From Pleurodeles waltl (lineage: Eukaryota > Chordata > Amphibia > Caudata > Salamandridae), in NCBI RefSeq assembly GCF_031143425.1, contig NC_090450.1:222653442-222717441 (forward strand): DNA of 64,000 nucleotides, given 5' to 3'. The notes under the pieces were generated by a model, which saw only the letters and a program-made list of their open reading frames with translations, was not told the origin of the DNA and searched no databases. Positions 1 to 12,589 of this stretch are shown piece after piece (position 1 is the stretch's first letter; each line of letters opens with the position of its first letter). The position numbers and the translations under genes were made by a program.

Positions 1-1538
1 ATGGAACTCCAAAATCTTCAGCAGAGCAATGGAACAGGCTGTCGGCAAGGAAGGCTCCGCAAACTTGGATAGCTGCCATACGAGGTCCCAGTGAAAACAC
101 TGGCTTTTGACAGGAAAGCTTTGTGTTGGAGAAATCTGAATTTCATGCCAGAGAAATGTCTCTCACCGGCTGGAGCCTTCACCCGGTGAAGATTTCTATG
201 TTAGCAGGTCGCTACTTTTTCTGAGCCCAGTTTCCTCCAGTGGGGCAAGGCTGCATTCTGTCACCGAAGCGGGCTGCACGAAGGTAGATGCTGTCTCTGT
301 GATCTCCCAGGAATCAGATTTGCACCTGCAGAAAAGGTCAGAATGGGAGAAACATGAATCTTCAGCCCAGCGGCTAAGCATCTAAGAGGTCTTTGGAGTC
401 AAAAAGTTTCTAAGTGCCATGTTTCTCAGGATGGTAGAAGTACACTGAGGTCCTGAAACACTCAGGGTTCCAGGGCCTCAGAAACAGAATTGGGGGTCAC
501 GACTCACTCAAACAGAGACCAATAGGATGATCTATGGAAAATCCAATTGGACCTGATCAGCTGGGCAGTTTGCAGAAAAGGCTTGTGGTGTCCCAGTAGC
601 TTGAACAGAGGTGAGCCTTACACCCTTTGAAGTCCACTTATTTGTCCTTGGTACAAGTGGAAGAGCAGGTCCAGTCTTTTAGGACTCTTTTCAGGTCTCA
701 GACAGGAGGTTCAGTCCTCTTTTGTATATCTTCGTCACGTCCTGTGGTGTTCTGAATAAGGTACGTATTCAGGGATTTATTCCTGCCAGAAGCCTGTGGA
801 TGGGGGTGACTTCTGGCACCTCCCTAACAGGGCAAAAGGTATCCCTACCCACTTTTGCAGTATTTCCTGTGTGTCCTATGGCAAGAAATCCAACAGTGTT
901 CCTCGCTGCCTAAATCCAAGATGGTGAAACACTTCTCTCCTTGTGTAGAGTCTGTGTGCCCACCGGTGCGACCAGGAAAATGAGCACTTCAAAACAGTTT
1001 TGGGTGCTGCTCCCTGCCCACTGTGCTTGGAGCTTTGCTTACTGGGGGAACAAAGAAGGGTTCTGTGCAAGTGTCATCTGACATATGACTGTGACGAGGA
1101 GGCCCCTTTGAAGCAAATTAAGTTCCTGAGCACCACCCAAATAGTCACTCAACCAGATGAAAAGACCCCACACCTAAGCCTTTGTCTTCCACTCTGGGAG
1201 CAGTTTTCACACCTCATTCAGGACTGAGCACTCAATGGGTTGCAGCTGGAGGCTAATGCAAATTACCTTCAAGAGGCTCTAGGCATAGAAAAGTTAACTT
1301 TCTAGTAGCACCTTCTTCCTTAAAGTGTATCAAAAATCCAACTTCACCAGAGAATTGAGCTTTTCATAAATTGTACTAAGAGTTCAAAATGGAAAATTCT
1401 AGCTGTTTCCCAGCCAGAGATAGCATTAATAAATTTAGTATTGCATCCCAATGCTTTTATGTGGAACAGTCAGCCTTACCATAGTCTAAATAGCTTTCTG
1501 GCATTTTTTACTGTAAGGACCTGTTCAACATTACATTT
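1..1538. other. unassigned non-coding stretch
   Basis: No open frame here has recognisable domain content; the longest are 60 to 75 codons, as expected by chance. I see no terminal repeats or RNA gene. It is the sequence beside the L1 insertion that follows. Confidence 0.5.
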
Positions 1539-1555
1539 CTACAAGTCCTACTTTT
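1539..1555. repeat. target-site duplication of the L1, left copy
   Basis: The 17-bp string CTACAAGTCCTACTTTT occurs here and again at 7537-7553, directly outside the two ends of the L1. The last T residues merge into the poly(T) run (1552-1561), which is the element's poly(A) tail seen from the plus strand, so the inner edge is uncertain by a few bases. Confidence 0.9.
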
Positions 1556-1828
1556 TTTTTTAAATAAACTTTTTTATTAACTTTTCTGTAACAAACACAG
1601 CATAGCTTTGTTCTCCATTATTAGCATAATAATCAGCATGACATGGAGCAGCACAAGGATACAATATCAGTTTGTCTCTTTCCTAAATGACGTACAATGA
1701 CATGTGCAGGGCTTGCAAAGCCATACCATTACCCCTCTGCCCTCCACAGAGACATCGCTTCACAACTACAGCATCATTTGATGAAGTTTCTGTTGTGACC
1801 TTCATGTTAACCAGTGATTCGTCCAGGG

Positions 1829-1982
1829 CCTTTCTGGGATCGGCACTAGGAGGACCCCCCTCTACTCTGCCCAACCATTCCACACTTTAGCATATTTCTT
1901 GGGGTATCCCTCGCTATATATATGGGTCTTTCCAACCCCATGCCAAAGTCCATACCACATTCTCATCCGTCAACCGAAGGTG
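1829..1982 (-). repeat. inverted repeat, left arm (L1 ORF2 C-terminus)
   Basis: The reverse complement of this stretch matches 2289-2455 at most positions, with small indels. The shared part encodes the end of L1 ORF2. This arm is in the normal (minus) sense of the element; the other arm belongs to the inverted block. Confidence 0.85.
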
Positions 1983-2039
1983 CTACATCGCACCTATTAC
2001 ACTAGAGCACGACCACATTGCATTGGCTATATAGCTAGC

Positions 2040-2838
2040 AATGCTTGTTTTTGATGCAGTACCGGTACGGGAGATCTACTACAGAAGTTTTGGCACTGCT
2101 CAGCTCTTTCACATAGTTGGGGTGGAGTTTTGGGCACCCTGGAAGCGGCAATGGGTGGGACCATTCCAAAGAACCCCAGACTGATCCTTTTACATATTTC
2201 CCAGGGGCTGGAGGGTACGAGATACCAAAACATATTGGTGTGGTTAGGCTTAGTACTTGCCAAAAGAGATGTTGCAAGGGCCCGGATGGGCCCACAGGCA
2301 CCTTCGGTTGAGGGATGGGAATGTGGTATGGACTTCGGCATGGGGTTGGAAAGACCCATATATATAGCGCGGGATACCCCAAGAAATATGCTAAAGTGTG
2401 GAATGGTTGGGCAGAGCAAAGGTGGGGGGTCCTCTTAGTGCCGATCCCAGAAATGCCTACGCATCTCACTGGTTAAATGCTGCAGATTAGGGATCGAGGG
2501 GGGATTGGCCACACCAGATGTACGACTGTACTACTGGGCGGCATGTCTCATTGGCATCAATGAATGGAGGTACGGAGGGTTCACCGACCCAGCATATGCT
2601 TTGGAGGGCATGAAGATAGGACCACAGGGGATTTTGCACTTGTATGTAGGGGCCTCTGGGATGGAACTGCCACCTGCGACTGGGGTGGTTTCACGGCGTG
2701 GGAGGAGGCACAAAAGGCTATGGGGTGGAAGCACAAGCTGACCTTGGAGACGCCACTGTGGCAGGGGTCTTATGTCCCACAGACAATGTCATTGAGGAAG
2801 GAGTTTGCTACCTGGACCTTGTGGGGATCTCGCAGCTG
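2040..2838 (+). pseudogene. inverted L1 ORF2 3' block inside the L1
   Basis: In this block L1 ORF2 coding reads on the plus strand, opposite to the rest of the element. Plus-strand 2505-2838 encodes the region just after the RT, with PDVRLYYWAACLIGINEW and a TPLW motif. Plus-strand 2130-2438 encodes the extreme C-terminus, with LAKRDVARA, PSVEGW and ARDTPRNMLK. In a normal L1 the C-terminus lies after the YYWAA region; here it comes first, so the block is both inverted and out of order. The junction with minus-strand RT coding is at about 2838. Twin priming alone would invert the 5' part only, so a second recombination or template switch is likely (inference). Confidence 0.75.
2289..2455 (+). 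repeat. inverted repeat, right arm (L1 ORF2 C-terminus)
   Basis: This is the partner of 1829-1982. Shared landmarks are the GGAAAGACCCATATATATAG block and the TAGTGCCGATCCCAGAAA block. A duplicated 3' segment in both orientations shows that one L1 copy contains two versions of its own 3' end. Confidence 0.85.
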
Positions 2839-5151
2839 AAAAATATATTCCATATATAGCGTTATTCCGTCGCTCATCGTTATCTCCCACTGGAATCCTC
2901 TATACAGTGGGTCCTCCCGCACCCAGGCAGCCAGGGGCTCTATTACAATTACAAACAACATAGTGGATAGGGGGCCGCTTTGTCATGTGGCCCTTTCCAC
3001 CGGACACCATTCCGAGACCTGTCCTTCCATGTACACCCTAGTTCTGAGGTCTGTGTACAGGAGTTTTACATAGCTGATAAATCGGGCTTCACAACCCACC
3101 TGCTCCAGGAGCGCAAACATATATGCCCAGTCGACCGAATCAAAGACCTTCTGGAAGTCAATGGACAACAGAGCCCTTTGTTCATCTACCGACGCTCTCA
3201 GGGCAATGGCATTATGCACTCGCCTCAGATTATGTCTTGTAGCCCGCGTTGGCATAAGCCCTGACTGGTCAGAGCCTACCAGATGTCCTATCACCTACCC
3301 CATCCAGTTGGCCAGCACTTTCGCCCACACTTTGACCTCTGTATTTAACAAGGAAATGGGTTGGAAATCCTCACAGTGATGGCCGTCAGTGCCCAATTTC
3401 GGTATTACCACAATATCTGCCGTCCTAAGATCCGGAGACAGCCTGCCCCTCTCAACAGGCTCCTGGAACATTTCCAACATGTGTTGACCTGCGTGCTGCC
3501 ACACCAGATGCCAATATTCGGGTGGAAAGCCATTCGGTCCAGGGGCCTTCCCGGGATTTAACTGTCCAAGTTCTATTCTCGATTCTTCCACTGAGACTTC
3601 TGTCTCCAAGTAAGCTCTGTCTGCAGCTGATACGCTGGGGACTGGTAGATCATGTATGAATTGAGACAGGTCCGATCGCGGACTCACCGGATCCGCCAGA
3701 TACAGAACCCGATAGTGGTTAGCCAATGCTTGGGCCATCGGCCCTTGTCCCATCACCTTTGACCAGTCCCCCATCTGTAAATACGAGAGAGCAGTCATCC
3801 CTGACTTGGGGGTGCATAACCAATGCAGGGTTTTACTGGCCTTATGTCCCCATTGATATATTCTGCTTTGAGTTGCCCGCCACGCTGCCCTTACTTCCTG
3901 TGTTAATTACTGCTGCAGCAGTTTCTGCAAATGTAGTAGGTCTCTTTGGTGGGTCTCCTGTACCTGTTCTACATAGCAACCCTCCAAGTCCATAATTCTC
4001 CCCTCCAGATCCCGGATCTTCTGTCTACTTCCTTCTCTCTGGCCTTTCACATAACTAATAATCTCACCTCTCAAGTACGCCTGCTGCTCCTCACAAATCA
4101 CTTCTGATGAGGCCACGGAGCCCTGGTTATCCGGGAAATACTGTTCACTATTTTTATTGCACATGTCTCAAAGTCTTCTTGCTGAAGATGCCATCTATCC
4201 AAACTCCATCCCTTCCTGTTCCTTCTGTCCCCCAGGTCAGGATCATTTCTATCGGCCGAGCGGTCCGATAGGCTGCTCACCAAATGTCGCACCTCCTTAA
4301 CCCTATTACATTCCCCTGCAGGGAGGAGGACATAATCTAATCTGGAGAAAGTTTAGTGTGCCCCGGAATAGAAGGTGAATCCTCTATCGCTCGTATGGTG
4401 TACCCTCCAAGCATCTTCTAAATTCAAGTTCTGTATAAACATCATTAGCAGTGTTAGCTCATCCCTGCTCATCCCTCCAGAGGAACGATCCAGCTGTGCA
4501 TCGCACACCCCGTTCATGTCTCCCCCTATTATCCATTTGGGCCTCTGGCAATTCCCTGATTACTCCACCCAACTGAGCCAAGAATCCCATTCCCAGTGGT
4601 GGCAGAGCAAAAACACTCAGGAGCGATATGGGCCGGCCCTGAAGAGCCCCAGTGACAGCTATATACCTTCCCTGGTTATCTGTCCATGTTTATGTGATAG
4701 CCAACGCGGTACGTTTCCTGACTAATATGGCCACCCCCCAGGATCCCCTGTGAAAACCTGCATGAAAAGCCTGTGAATAACCTCTTCGCAGCAGAAAAGG
4801 GCAGTTGTTCCCCAGTAAATGTGTCTCTTGAAGAAGTACCACGTCTGCCTCTGTTTTCAGTGCAGCTTTAAGAACCACCCCACGTTTAATCTTGTCTAAT
4901 ATCCTGTTTACGTTCCAGGACAGAAGTTTAAGTGTACCTGCTGTAGAGGTAGCCAGCTCTTTATCCTCCTTCATACTGATAGCCATTGTAAAGAGATGTA
5001 CCATCTCCCTGCGTTCGTTCCCTCTTGCTACATGCCACGTCAATGCGCTGCCGCACGTGCAATAGCATAATAGAAGTGAACAACCCCCCGCTCCCTCTCC
5101 CCAACTCCCTCCATACTTCTCAAACTTGAAATACCTGTTGTGTTGTATCAA
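2838..5151 (-). pseudogene. L1 ORF2 remnant: endonuclease and reverse transcriptase
   Basis: ORF2p nicks the target DNA with an AP-type endonuclease and copies the RNA from the nick. The endonuclease start is at 5151-4690 (LKLLSWNVN, then VVLLQETHL, the catalytic Glu block). A degenerate linker covers 4292-3907. The reverse transcriptase begins at 3798-3295 with GKAPGPNGFPPEYW and PISLLN, continues at 3294-2983 with DQSGLMPTRATRHNLRR and LLSIDFQKVFDSVDW (catalytic Asp), and reaches the catalytic-loop region at 2961-2838. There the expected YADD is degenerate (reads LYMEY). At least four frame or stop breaks are present. Sense coding stops at about 2838, where the inverted block begins. Confidence 0.88.
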
Positions 5152-5379
5152 TAGGCCTAGCCAACTGAGCTAAGCTGTGATCTGTAGCACTCCCTTCATG
5201 AACCCCTCCCTCCCTAACATTGACAAACACCCCCCCTTGAAAATGAGGTAAGTTATTACTCATTAATCACTGCACAGCCCACCCCTGCTCTGTACATACA
5301 TACTGAAGGTATTTGACCAAGTCTTATGAATTGGTCTGTCTGTCTCTCAGGGGACCGTGACCCCTGTCTTGATTCCGCA

Positions 5380-6414
5380 TCATCTTGCAGTGCAGCGGGA
5401 CCCGCTGGCAAGATGGCCATGTCTTTTGACACTCGAGCTGCAGCAGGGCCCCGGGATCGAGCACGATGGCCCAGCCCCCGAGTTTTCTGTCCCAGCGCTG
5501 TGTGCCACTCTCGTCACCGACATCTGAACATCTTCCGTTTGTGCACCGGCCTGGGTGGCAGATGCTTTCGGCATTCTCTCTTCAAGCCAATTCCAGGCTA
5601 GCTCTGTTGTGTCAAAGAATAGAGATTTCTCCTGATACAGTACCTTTAGACGAGCCAGAAATAAAAGCATGTATGTGAGTCCCATCGCTCTCAATTTAGA
5701 CTTGACTTCTAGAAAAGACCTGCACTGCTGTTGCACCTTGAAAGTACAATCCGAAAAGAGACGCACTGCCGTGGATTGGTGAGTCACTGGTTCTGCCTGT
5801 CGCGCTGCTCTTAAGACAGCATCACTGTCCGCGTCATTAAGTAGCCGTACTATGAATGGCCTTGGCAGGGCCCCCACCGGGGGTCGGGCTATCAGTGCCC
5901 TGTGCGCACGTTCCACAAGGAGGCATTGCAAAACGTCTTCCTTGGGGACCCAACTTCGTAGTCAGTCCCACATAAATTTAGTAGGAGTAGTACCTTCCAC
6001 TCCTTCAGGAATGCCCACCACTCTGAGATTGTTCCTTCTGGCCTGGCCCTCCGAGACTTCTGCTCTGGCCTCAAGTTGATTGACCAAGTGCTTCAACTTT
6101 GTTAAATTTTCAGCATTTGCTTTAACTGTATCTTCAGTTTCAGAGAGTCTTCCCTCCACCTCTGTGACTCTATGCTTGGTGTTGCGAAGATCCTGCCTAA
6201 TGAGGGCCAGATTCACCCTGAGCTCTCCCATTTTGCCCTCCAGGGTGAATTTCAGATCATTAATGGCTTGTAGAATGGTTGCCATCTGAGCTATGCCTCT
6301 AGAGTCTGGGGTCCCACCAGTCGCAACTGTCTCGTTCCCAGGGACATTCTGCTTAGCGAATTTGTCAATTCGTTGTTTCTGGACAGGCGTACTGACTGAT
6401 TTGTCACGCCCCAT
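5380..6414 (-). pseudogene. L1 ORF1 protein remnant (RNA-binding chaperone)
   Basis: L1 ORF1p is the nucleic-acid-binding chaperone that trimerises through a coiled coil and coats the element's RNA. The first open part (6414-5962) is 150 residues with a basic start, then a heptad-rich stretch of E, K, L and R at about residues 55-125. It ends with RRNNLRVVGIPEG, the start of the family's RRM domain. The frame then breaks, and the second part (5931-5380) carries the rest of the RRM and the C-terminal domain, including RPFIVRLLN and a segment rich in aromatic and basic residues. Known ORF1 proteins are about 300-370 residues, and the two parts together fit that. The frame break makes it non-functional. 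Confidence 0.85.
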
Positions 6415-7536
6415 CTCTGCAACCTAGCCATTTCAGCTGTTACTGATTGTTGTGTTCTGGTGCCTCTAGGTAACATGGGGGGAAGAGGAGCCCCAAATCT
6501 GTCTCTCACCTGTCTGCTGCGTGTCACCACCAGCCAGCTAGTAGAGTAAGGTCTGCACTGTACGCAATGCAAGCTCCACTCATCAGAGTCACAGGACCAC
6601 CTACGATTTCCTCAGACCTTTGGTGTCTTTCTTCCCATCCTGCGTACCCTTCATGTTCCAGCTTGCAAATTCACCTAGTTATCTTTGAACCTTCGGTAGG
6701 GTCCGCGTGTGGCAGGTGGCACTCATTTTCTCCATCTGCCCAGTGGACTTGCTCTCCTAAGCTGACTGCAAGAGGAGTCTCCCCCAAGCCCGCTCTTCCA
6801 CCATCATCATAGCCACCCAGGGCCCATTCGCTGTCATGAGGCATGTTTCTATCCTGCAGCGCCTTTCCCCAGGGTACCGTCACTGACTCTCCACCACCGC
6901 ACCCCAGCCCTCCTCACTGCTCCATCCCAATGCACTGCGTTGTTATGTCTGCCTCTGGGTCACTGCCACTGCTGCCCTCTGCTCCCTGAGCCGGTCCCTA
7001 CTGTGCTCCTCCGAATCCGATTTGCTCGGGCTGCGTGCCCCGGGTGGCTCATCAGCTGGTCGTTGCCATCGGGGCAGATCCCGGACATGGCGCCTCTCCG
7101 ACCCACTCCGCTGCCCTCAAGTATAGCTCACCGCTGTCATCGGCATCCTCTGTGTCGTCCTGCGGCGGTCGTGTATCTTTGTCGCCGCAGCTGGTCACAG
7201 CTCTCTTATCGAGACTCCGGCCTCCTCCTGAGGTATTTCAGCAGCCACAGCTGTAGCTGTCACTCACCATGGATCTCTCCTGTCCGTCCCCGCAAGGTCA
7301 ATCCCATGTTGCATCGTCCGGGCCTCGCCGAACTAGGCCTCAACTTACCGCAGCAGACGCAGCTGTGCATTGGCCGCAATCGGTCGATCCTCCGATTTTT
7401 AGGGGGCCTAACAGTCCCCTGGCATCATCCTTCAGTGTCTGAGTGTCAGATACTGCACGTATAGAGTGGGATGGAATTAAAGCTCGTGGAGCCGTGTTAG
7501 TCTGCGGCCATCTTCGTCGGCGTTTAGCCACACCCC

Positions 7537-7553
7537 CTACAAGTCCTACTTTT
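7537..7553. repeat. target-site duplication of the L1, right copy
   Basis: CTACAAGTCCTACTTTT here is identical to 1539-1555. It marks the 5' boundary of the minus-strand L1. Confidence 0.9.
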
Positions 7554-9890
7554 AAATACTATTCAACCTGCCTATGAACAAGAAGGGCTATATGAGGGTA
7601 TTAATATTTAAAAGGAAGGTTTTGGCATGTCAAAACAGGATACATTGAAAGGTCGAATTGCAGTATTGAAACTACCACAGTCAGGCTGCAACGGTAGGCC
7701 CAAAGCCATGTTTACACTGTCACGATAGTGGATGGCAGAATAGGTTCTGCAGTCCACTAATGATGTTTAAGTTCCTGGCCCTGGATAATCTGTACAATAT
7801 ACATGGTACTTAGAGGTAAGTTAAATATGCTAATTAGGGGTATGCCAATTTCATCATGTTACTAGGAAGGGCATAGGCACTTTACCCATATTGGTTAGGG
7901 GGTAAAGTGCATAGAGTACTACAGCCAGCAGAGACACTTAAAGCAAAAATCTGGGGTTACATCACACAAAGATGGTCATTTCCTACACACGTCATAAGAG
8001 GAGCCACACTAAAGTGAAAAATGTTTCTTTATTTTGTGTGTTAGTATTTTGTTTCTTGCAACTGCACAATCTCAGGCATGATAAGAAACCTCTGCAACAG
8101 TTGTTAGCAGTGCACTTTCGATTAGGTATGTTTATGCATATAAAAAAACAGAACAGTTTTGCATCTATATTTTTTAGAAGTTGAATGCCTTTTATATTGG
8201 ACACATCTGAAAATAAAAACCATAAAGTTCGATGTAGAGAATATTTGATTGATATACTGCCTTTTTTCCCTTTATAGTCTTATTTTTCCTCTTTTCATTT
8301 TACATATTTATTCTTTTCTTGCCCTTCACTTTCTCTTTATTTTTATTTTCCTTCTTTAGACCCTCACTCCGGCTGCTTCGACTCTACAGCTCTTATAGGT
8401 GACCATGAAAACACTGCCATAGTTCCCACATGGTAAATAGAGGGTCATTACAACCGAACACTACTGCTGAGCACCTCGCAGGCAGAACTTTCTCACTTTC
8501 ATTAGGGTGTAGAGTAGCATCTTCTATAAACCATATTGAGAAAATCCTTTACACTACGTTGGTTTAGCAGCCAGGTTTGGAATGGCCAGCCTCGTTTTTT
8601 AAACAACCAAAGGAAATACCGAACATCTAACACAATAGCACTTTTACTATATTGAACATGTTCTGTCCACAGACAGCCCTATGGAAGACCTTCCTTGGAC
8701 AAATTCAGAACAAGAGGCACAAACCTCTGCAAGGAAAGCACCAAAAGGACCAAGTAAAAGGCAGATGTGAATGGTACAAAATCCATGTAACATGCAGAGA
8801 CATTTTAAGCTATGGGCGAAGTGGGCAATTGCTCTGGGCCGTCCACTCCCAAGGGTCACCCTAGTATAGTGATTTTTATCTCTATTTGTTTCTGTCTATT
8901 CTATTTCACTTCCTATTCCTCTGCCTACCTCTGCTCCTCACTCATTCTCTCTACCCAGTATCGTTTGAAGCATTTTTAGGGTCTAGAGCAACTTTTGTTG
9001 TGTGACCCTGTTAAAGTTTAACATTTAATTTAGTATTTTTTGGCTTCACATGGCATGAATTATCAGGCGATGGGTAATGCAATTCAAATCTGTTCCATAT
9101 AGGGGTCCTTAAAATATGTTTTGCTCAGGACCCCAAAGCCCTTAAGAGGACACTGGTAACAAAACATAAAACAGCCTAGTCCTCAACTCCAAGGCCTAGA
9201 CGTTTTTAAATCTGAACTACGGTATCTTAATCTTTCGAAGGACACTATCTCAATCTTACGACAATTTACACACATTTTGCAGTTTTTAAACTGCTTTAGG
9301 AATATCAGCCTGGAATACTGGCTGCTAAATTTTGTGTTAGCAAGCTGCAATGGCTCTGTCTATGATATCATTAAAGGGGATGAGAACAAGCCTGCTAGTG
9401 GTTGGGTTCCGGATTCGTTTGTCAGATTAAATAATTTTTGCATCTGAAAAATCAGGTTCAAAGTAGTAGTATTTTTTAATGTGCGCTGCAGTAAATCCTG
9501 TAACGTGATGTGTGCCTTTAAATATAACACCTGGATTTAGAATGTATGTCCTTCTTGCAACCTACACTGTTGTGGTAGGGCTCCGGGGGGGGTGGTCTAG
9601 GAAACATGCACAGACAAACATGCTGACCGCAAAGCCCTGAATGACCTGGGGCACATGAGTGGGCAATCCACTAGCCTCAGCTTGGAACATTTCCTTCTCT
9701 CAAAATAAACAGGATGACGAGTGCAAAGGCAGTGTAAGTCAACCATGCTCAAGTCATACTCAAAGGGGTTGTGTGCCCTATCAAAAAAGCTTTTCCAAGT
9801 GACTATAAGAAGTCTTAACGAACCTTTTCTGAAAGGATCTTGTGATGCTGGGGTATTGCAGAATAGTAGTGTGGTGTGCAACTATTAGTA
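7554..9890. other. unassigned AT-rich non-coding stretch
   Basis: I see no gene, RNA or complete mobile element. Open frames are 70 codons or less, and several lie exactly opposite each other on the two strands, which is typical of chance. A lone GGGTCATTACAACC near 8443 resembles the Harbinger terminus but has no partner. Confidence 0.4.
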
Positions 9891-9894
9891 TTAG

Positions 9895-10145
9895 AATGCT
9901 CCATTGAAGCGAATGGAGTGGTTCTGGGATTACAATGGTTGGTAGAAGCCTTTTGCTCCAACATTTCAATGTTTGTCTTGCTGTTTCTCTCTTTTTAATT
10001 GAGGACATTATACCCTTAGTTGGTGGTATGTTCTAATAGCCTTAAAGCCCTTTTGACCTTGTCTATACTATAGCCTTAGAACCCGCCGTAGCGGGCTCTA
10101 CCGGCTATTAAAGGCCCGCTCGCCGCGTTAAATGCCCGAGCCGAA
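9895..10145. repeat. diverged dispersed repeat, copy 1 of a direct pair
   Basis: The string GAATGCTCCATTGAAGCGAA and the following blocks (AACATTTCAATGT, TTTTTAATTGAGGACATT, TTAGTTGGTGGTATGTT) recur in the same order and spacing at 10188-10400. The pair looks like a dimer of an old short repeat or MITE. Boundaries are approximate. Confidence 0.55.
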
Positions 10146-10187
10146 GGCTTGTGGTTAAAGGCACTTTTGTTCTACTTGTTTAACAAG

Positions 10188-10400
10188 AACTCCACTGAAG
10201 ACAATGGAAGGCTAGTAATTGCTGGTACAAGCCAACTTCTTCAACATTCCAATGTCTCTCTTTATGTGTTCTCCATTTTTAATGGAGAACATTCTACTCT
10301 TAGTGGGAGGAATGTTATTTTAGCCTCATAGTCCTTCTGAAGAGGGCTATACTGGTTGTTAAAGTCTCTCTACCTTTTTATAGGCACTTGCCTACGGCTC
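10188..10400. repeat. diverged dispersed repeat, copy 2 of a direct pair
   Basis: This matches 9895-10145 in order, with ACTCCACTGAAGACAATGGA, AACATTCCAATGT, TTTTTAATGGAGAACATT and TTAGTGGGAGGAATGTT. Divergence is substantial, so the duplication is old. Confidence 0.55.
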
Positions 10401-10985
10401 AGGCCTACAACTCTATGTCAGGGCCTTCCACAACTGGTATTGACCTTGGCCCTGGGCTATAAGGATATATTATATATTTATTATTCTAAAACTCCACATC
10501 TGAGTATCTTGAAAATATATATCATTATGTTACCTATAGGTGGAGGTAAGTAAAATAAACCAAAACTTACCAATATCTAATTGTCGATAAGCTGATCCTC
10601 ACTGTTCTGTATTCAATATCCTGATGTAATACCTAACTAACATCATATTGCTATGGGCTGTTATTCTGATATGATGTCTATTATGTCTGTTTTTTATGTT
10701 AGGGGTTATAATCAAAGGTGTTTAAGGAAATATAACTTGTCAAATCCATGCAGTGGAATTAAAATAAGTGTGAAACCAATTGTTTTTGGTTGTTGAAGAG
10801 GTTGCCACATACAATTATAATAACTTGGTTAGCTAGTGCTTCACACTGCACTTTTGCAGCTTTTAAGCACTATAAATAACAGATTCAACTGTTAAGCGTT
10901 TTATTGATACTCAATTTGCTAGCCACAGGAAAATTTCAACCTTGCCTGTATGCAAACTCGCACCTGTAAGATCACAAATATCTAA

Positions 10986-11154
10986 GGGCCTGATTTAGAG
11001 TTTGCATTTGGGTTACTCCGCCACAAACATGACAGATATCCCGTCTGTTGTATGACGATCTCTATAGGCAATAAAGGGGTCGTAATACGCTGGATGGGAT
11101 ATCCGTCACACGTGTGGCACAGTAACCCCCTCCGCCAAACTCTCAATTAGGCCC
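10986..11154. mobile_element. foldback MITE (same family as 63548-63717)
   Basis: The ends are inverted: GGGCCTGATTTAGAG at the left and its diverged complement CTCTCAATTAGGCCC at the right. Inside, GGGTTACTCCGCCACAAA and GACAGATATCCCGTC are mirrored by GACGGATATCCCATC-type sequence and AGTAACCCCC. It is about 169 bp with no coding capacity. The same core blocks recur at 63548-63717. Confidence 0.75.
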
Positions 11155-12540
11155 TATATGTTTAACCTACTTGCCCATTTCGTCAGCTGGGTGGTGACAC
11201 GTCTTCATTATTTGTACTATGTCAAAAGTATTCAGTTTGACACTTGAACTGTGGTGATAAACGTGTAAATGCTGGGAGCTGGTGGCCACTTGGCCGACAC
11301 ATGTCCTAACCCTGACATTGAATCTACATGATGTACCTTTGTCTGTGGTTTTCTGTAATGTGCATTGGTCCTGGGACATCTGCTGAACTCTGTTTCACTA
11401 CTGATGTTTGCTATTGAAATATGGATTAGAATACAGTAATCTTGAGATTGTTTTGCCTGTTTATGTTTTGTATCTCTACCATACTGTTCTTTTTTCTTTT
11501 GGATGGTTGCTGTAATTCACGTTTGAAACAAAACTCCAATAAAAAATAAATTTAAAAAAGCCTAAATGCAAGTTTGTTAATATAATAGATTCCAATAATG
11601 TTCCATTGGGGCACATGTATTTTCACTATGATGGCATAAAGGCACTTAGTAACATACCCGTCTTTAGTGGGCACAAGGCTCCAAATTGGTTAACCTTCAC
11701 AACATAAGGAGATTGTCAGTGCCACTCCATTGCACCTTAGCAGACAACTCTGCTTTAGGGGTGCTCACTATGCTTGCATACATACTGTAGAAATTCCATT
11801 TGTACATAACTTACATCATCCAGCTTTCTAACTTATGGCCTTATTTAGTCTAAGGTGGGTAGCTGCCGTCTGTGTGGGAGGTCATGGTCATTTCCTCCAC
11901 GAAGTTAGCTAGACTACTGTCCACCATATTTTGAGACATCCGCTGGCCCTGCAGCATTCTCTGTGCCATCAGAGGAGCCACCATGATGGCGAGTCCTTTG
12001 AAGGTACTGAAAGTTTGGTGAGAAGATGAATTATTTCAGATGGGCGCTGATCAAACTTTTTTGTTTTACAAAAACAAATTCCAAAATTTGAGTTTTGTTA
12101 ATGAAAAATGTCCCTCACATGCTCTGAATTTTCTCCCAGGAAAAGGAAGTCTTTTTTTTTTTTTTTAGGACAGCCCGGATTTCCTGGCGGTCCTGAACAG
12201 AATGAAACACATCGATCCACATACTTTAAATAGTGTGGATGGTCTGACGAACCTATACCAACAGCCCCACCTCCATCAGGCCATCAGTGTAGGGTTTTCA
12301 ATTGTGGGGTCAGCAGTGGCACTTCTGTTGGAGACAAGATAGTTCACCACTATATAAAAAGAATAGGCAGACCATCACTTTGGCAGAGAGGGTCCTCAGC
12401 ATCAGGCACTTAGAGCCAATCGTACTGGGAAAGGACTGGGGAAAAGTAATTTCAAACTGCGCACCGACTTTTACCAAATCCATTCAGTTTTTGTGATCCA
12501 ACCAATGTACTAATAGGTCAGTTCGTAAAAACCTGACCCA
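11155..12540. other. unassigned non-coding stretch
   Basis: No gene is seen. The stretch around 11830-12200 is locally rich in short complementary words and may be a decayed palindromic element, but I could not define ends. A T-run lies near 12152-12167. Confidence 0.35.
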
Positions 12541-12589
12541 TGGTGAGTCGCAGTTCAATTTAGCTCATGGATACTAATGAGGTAGTTGC

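Larger units (their letters stand above)
1556..7536 (-). mobile_element. full-length but decayed L1-type LINE
   Basis: This two-ORF non-LTR retrotransposon reads on the minus strand. Its 5' end is at 7536, with a G-rich start (minus strand GGGGGTGTGGCTAAACGCCG), and its 3' end is the poly(A) tail at about 1552-1561. In transcription order it carries ORF1 (coiled coil, RRM and C-terminal domain), then ORF2 with an endonuclease and a reverse transcriptase. A 17-bp TSD flanks it, as expected for target-primed reverse transcription. Every ORF is broken. Between about 2040 and 2838 the coding sense flips to the plus strand, so the 3' third is rearranged. The architecture is that of vertebrate L1; the subfamily is not assigned. 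Confidence 0.92.

Noticed and set aside
8436..8456. GGGTCATTACAACC resembling a Harbinger terminus
   Set aside because: No partner end or TSD could be found nearby; fourteen matching bases alone are weak.
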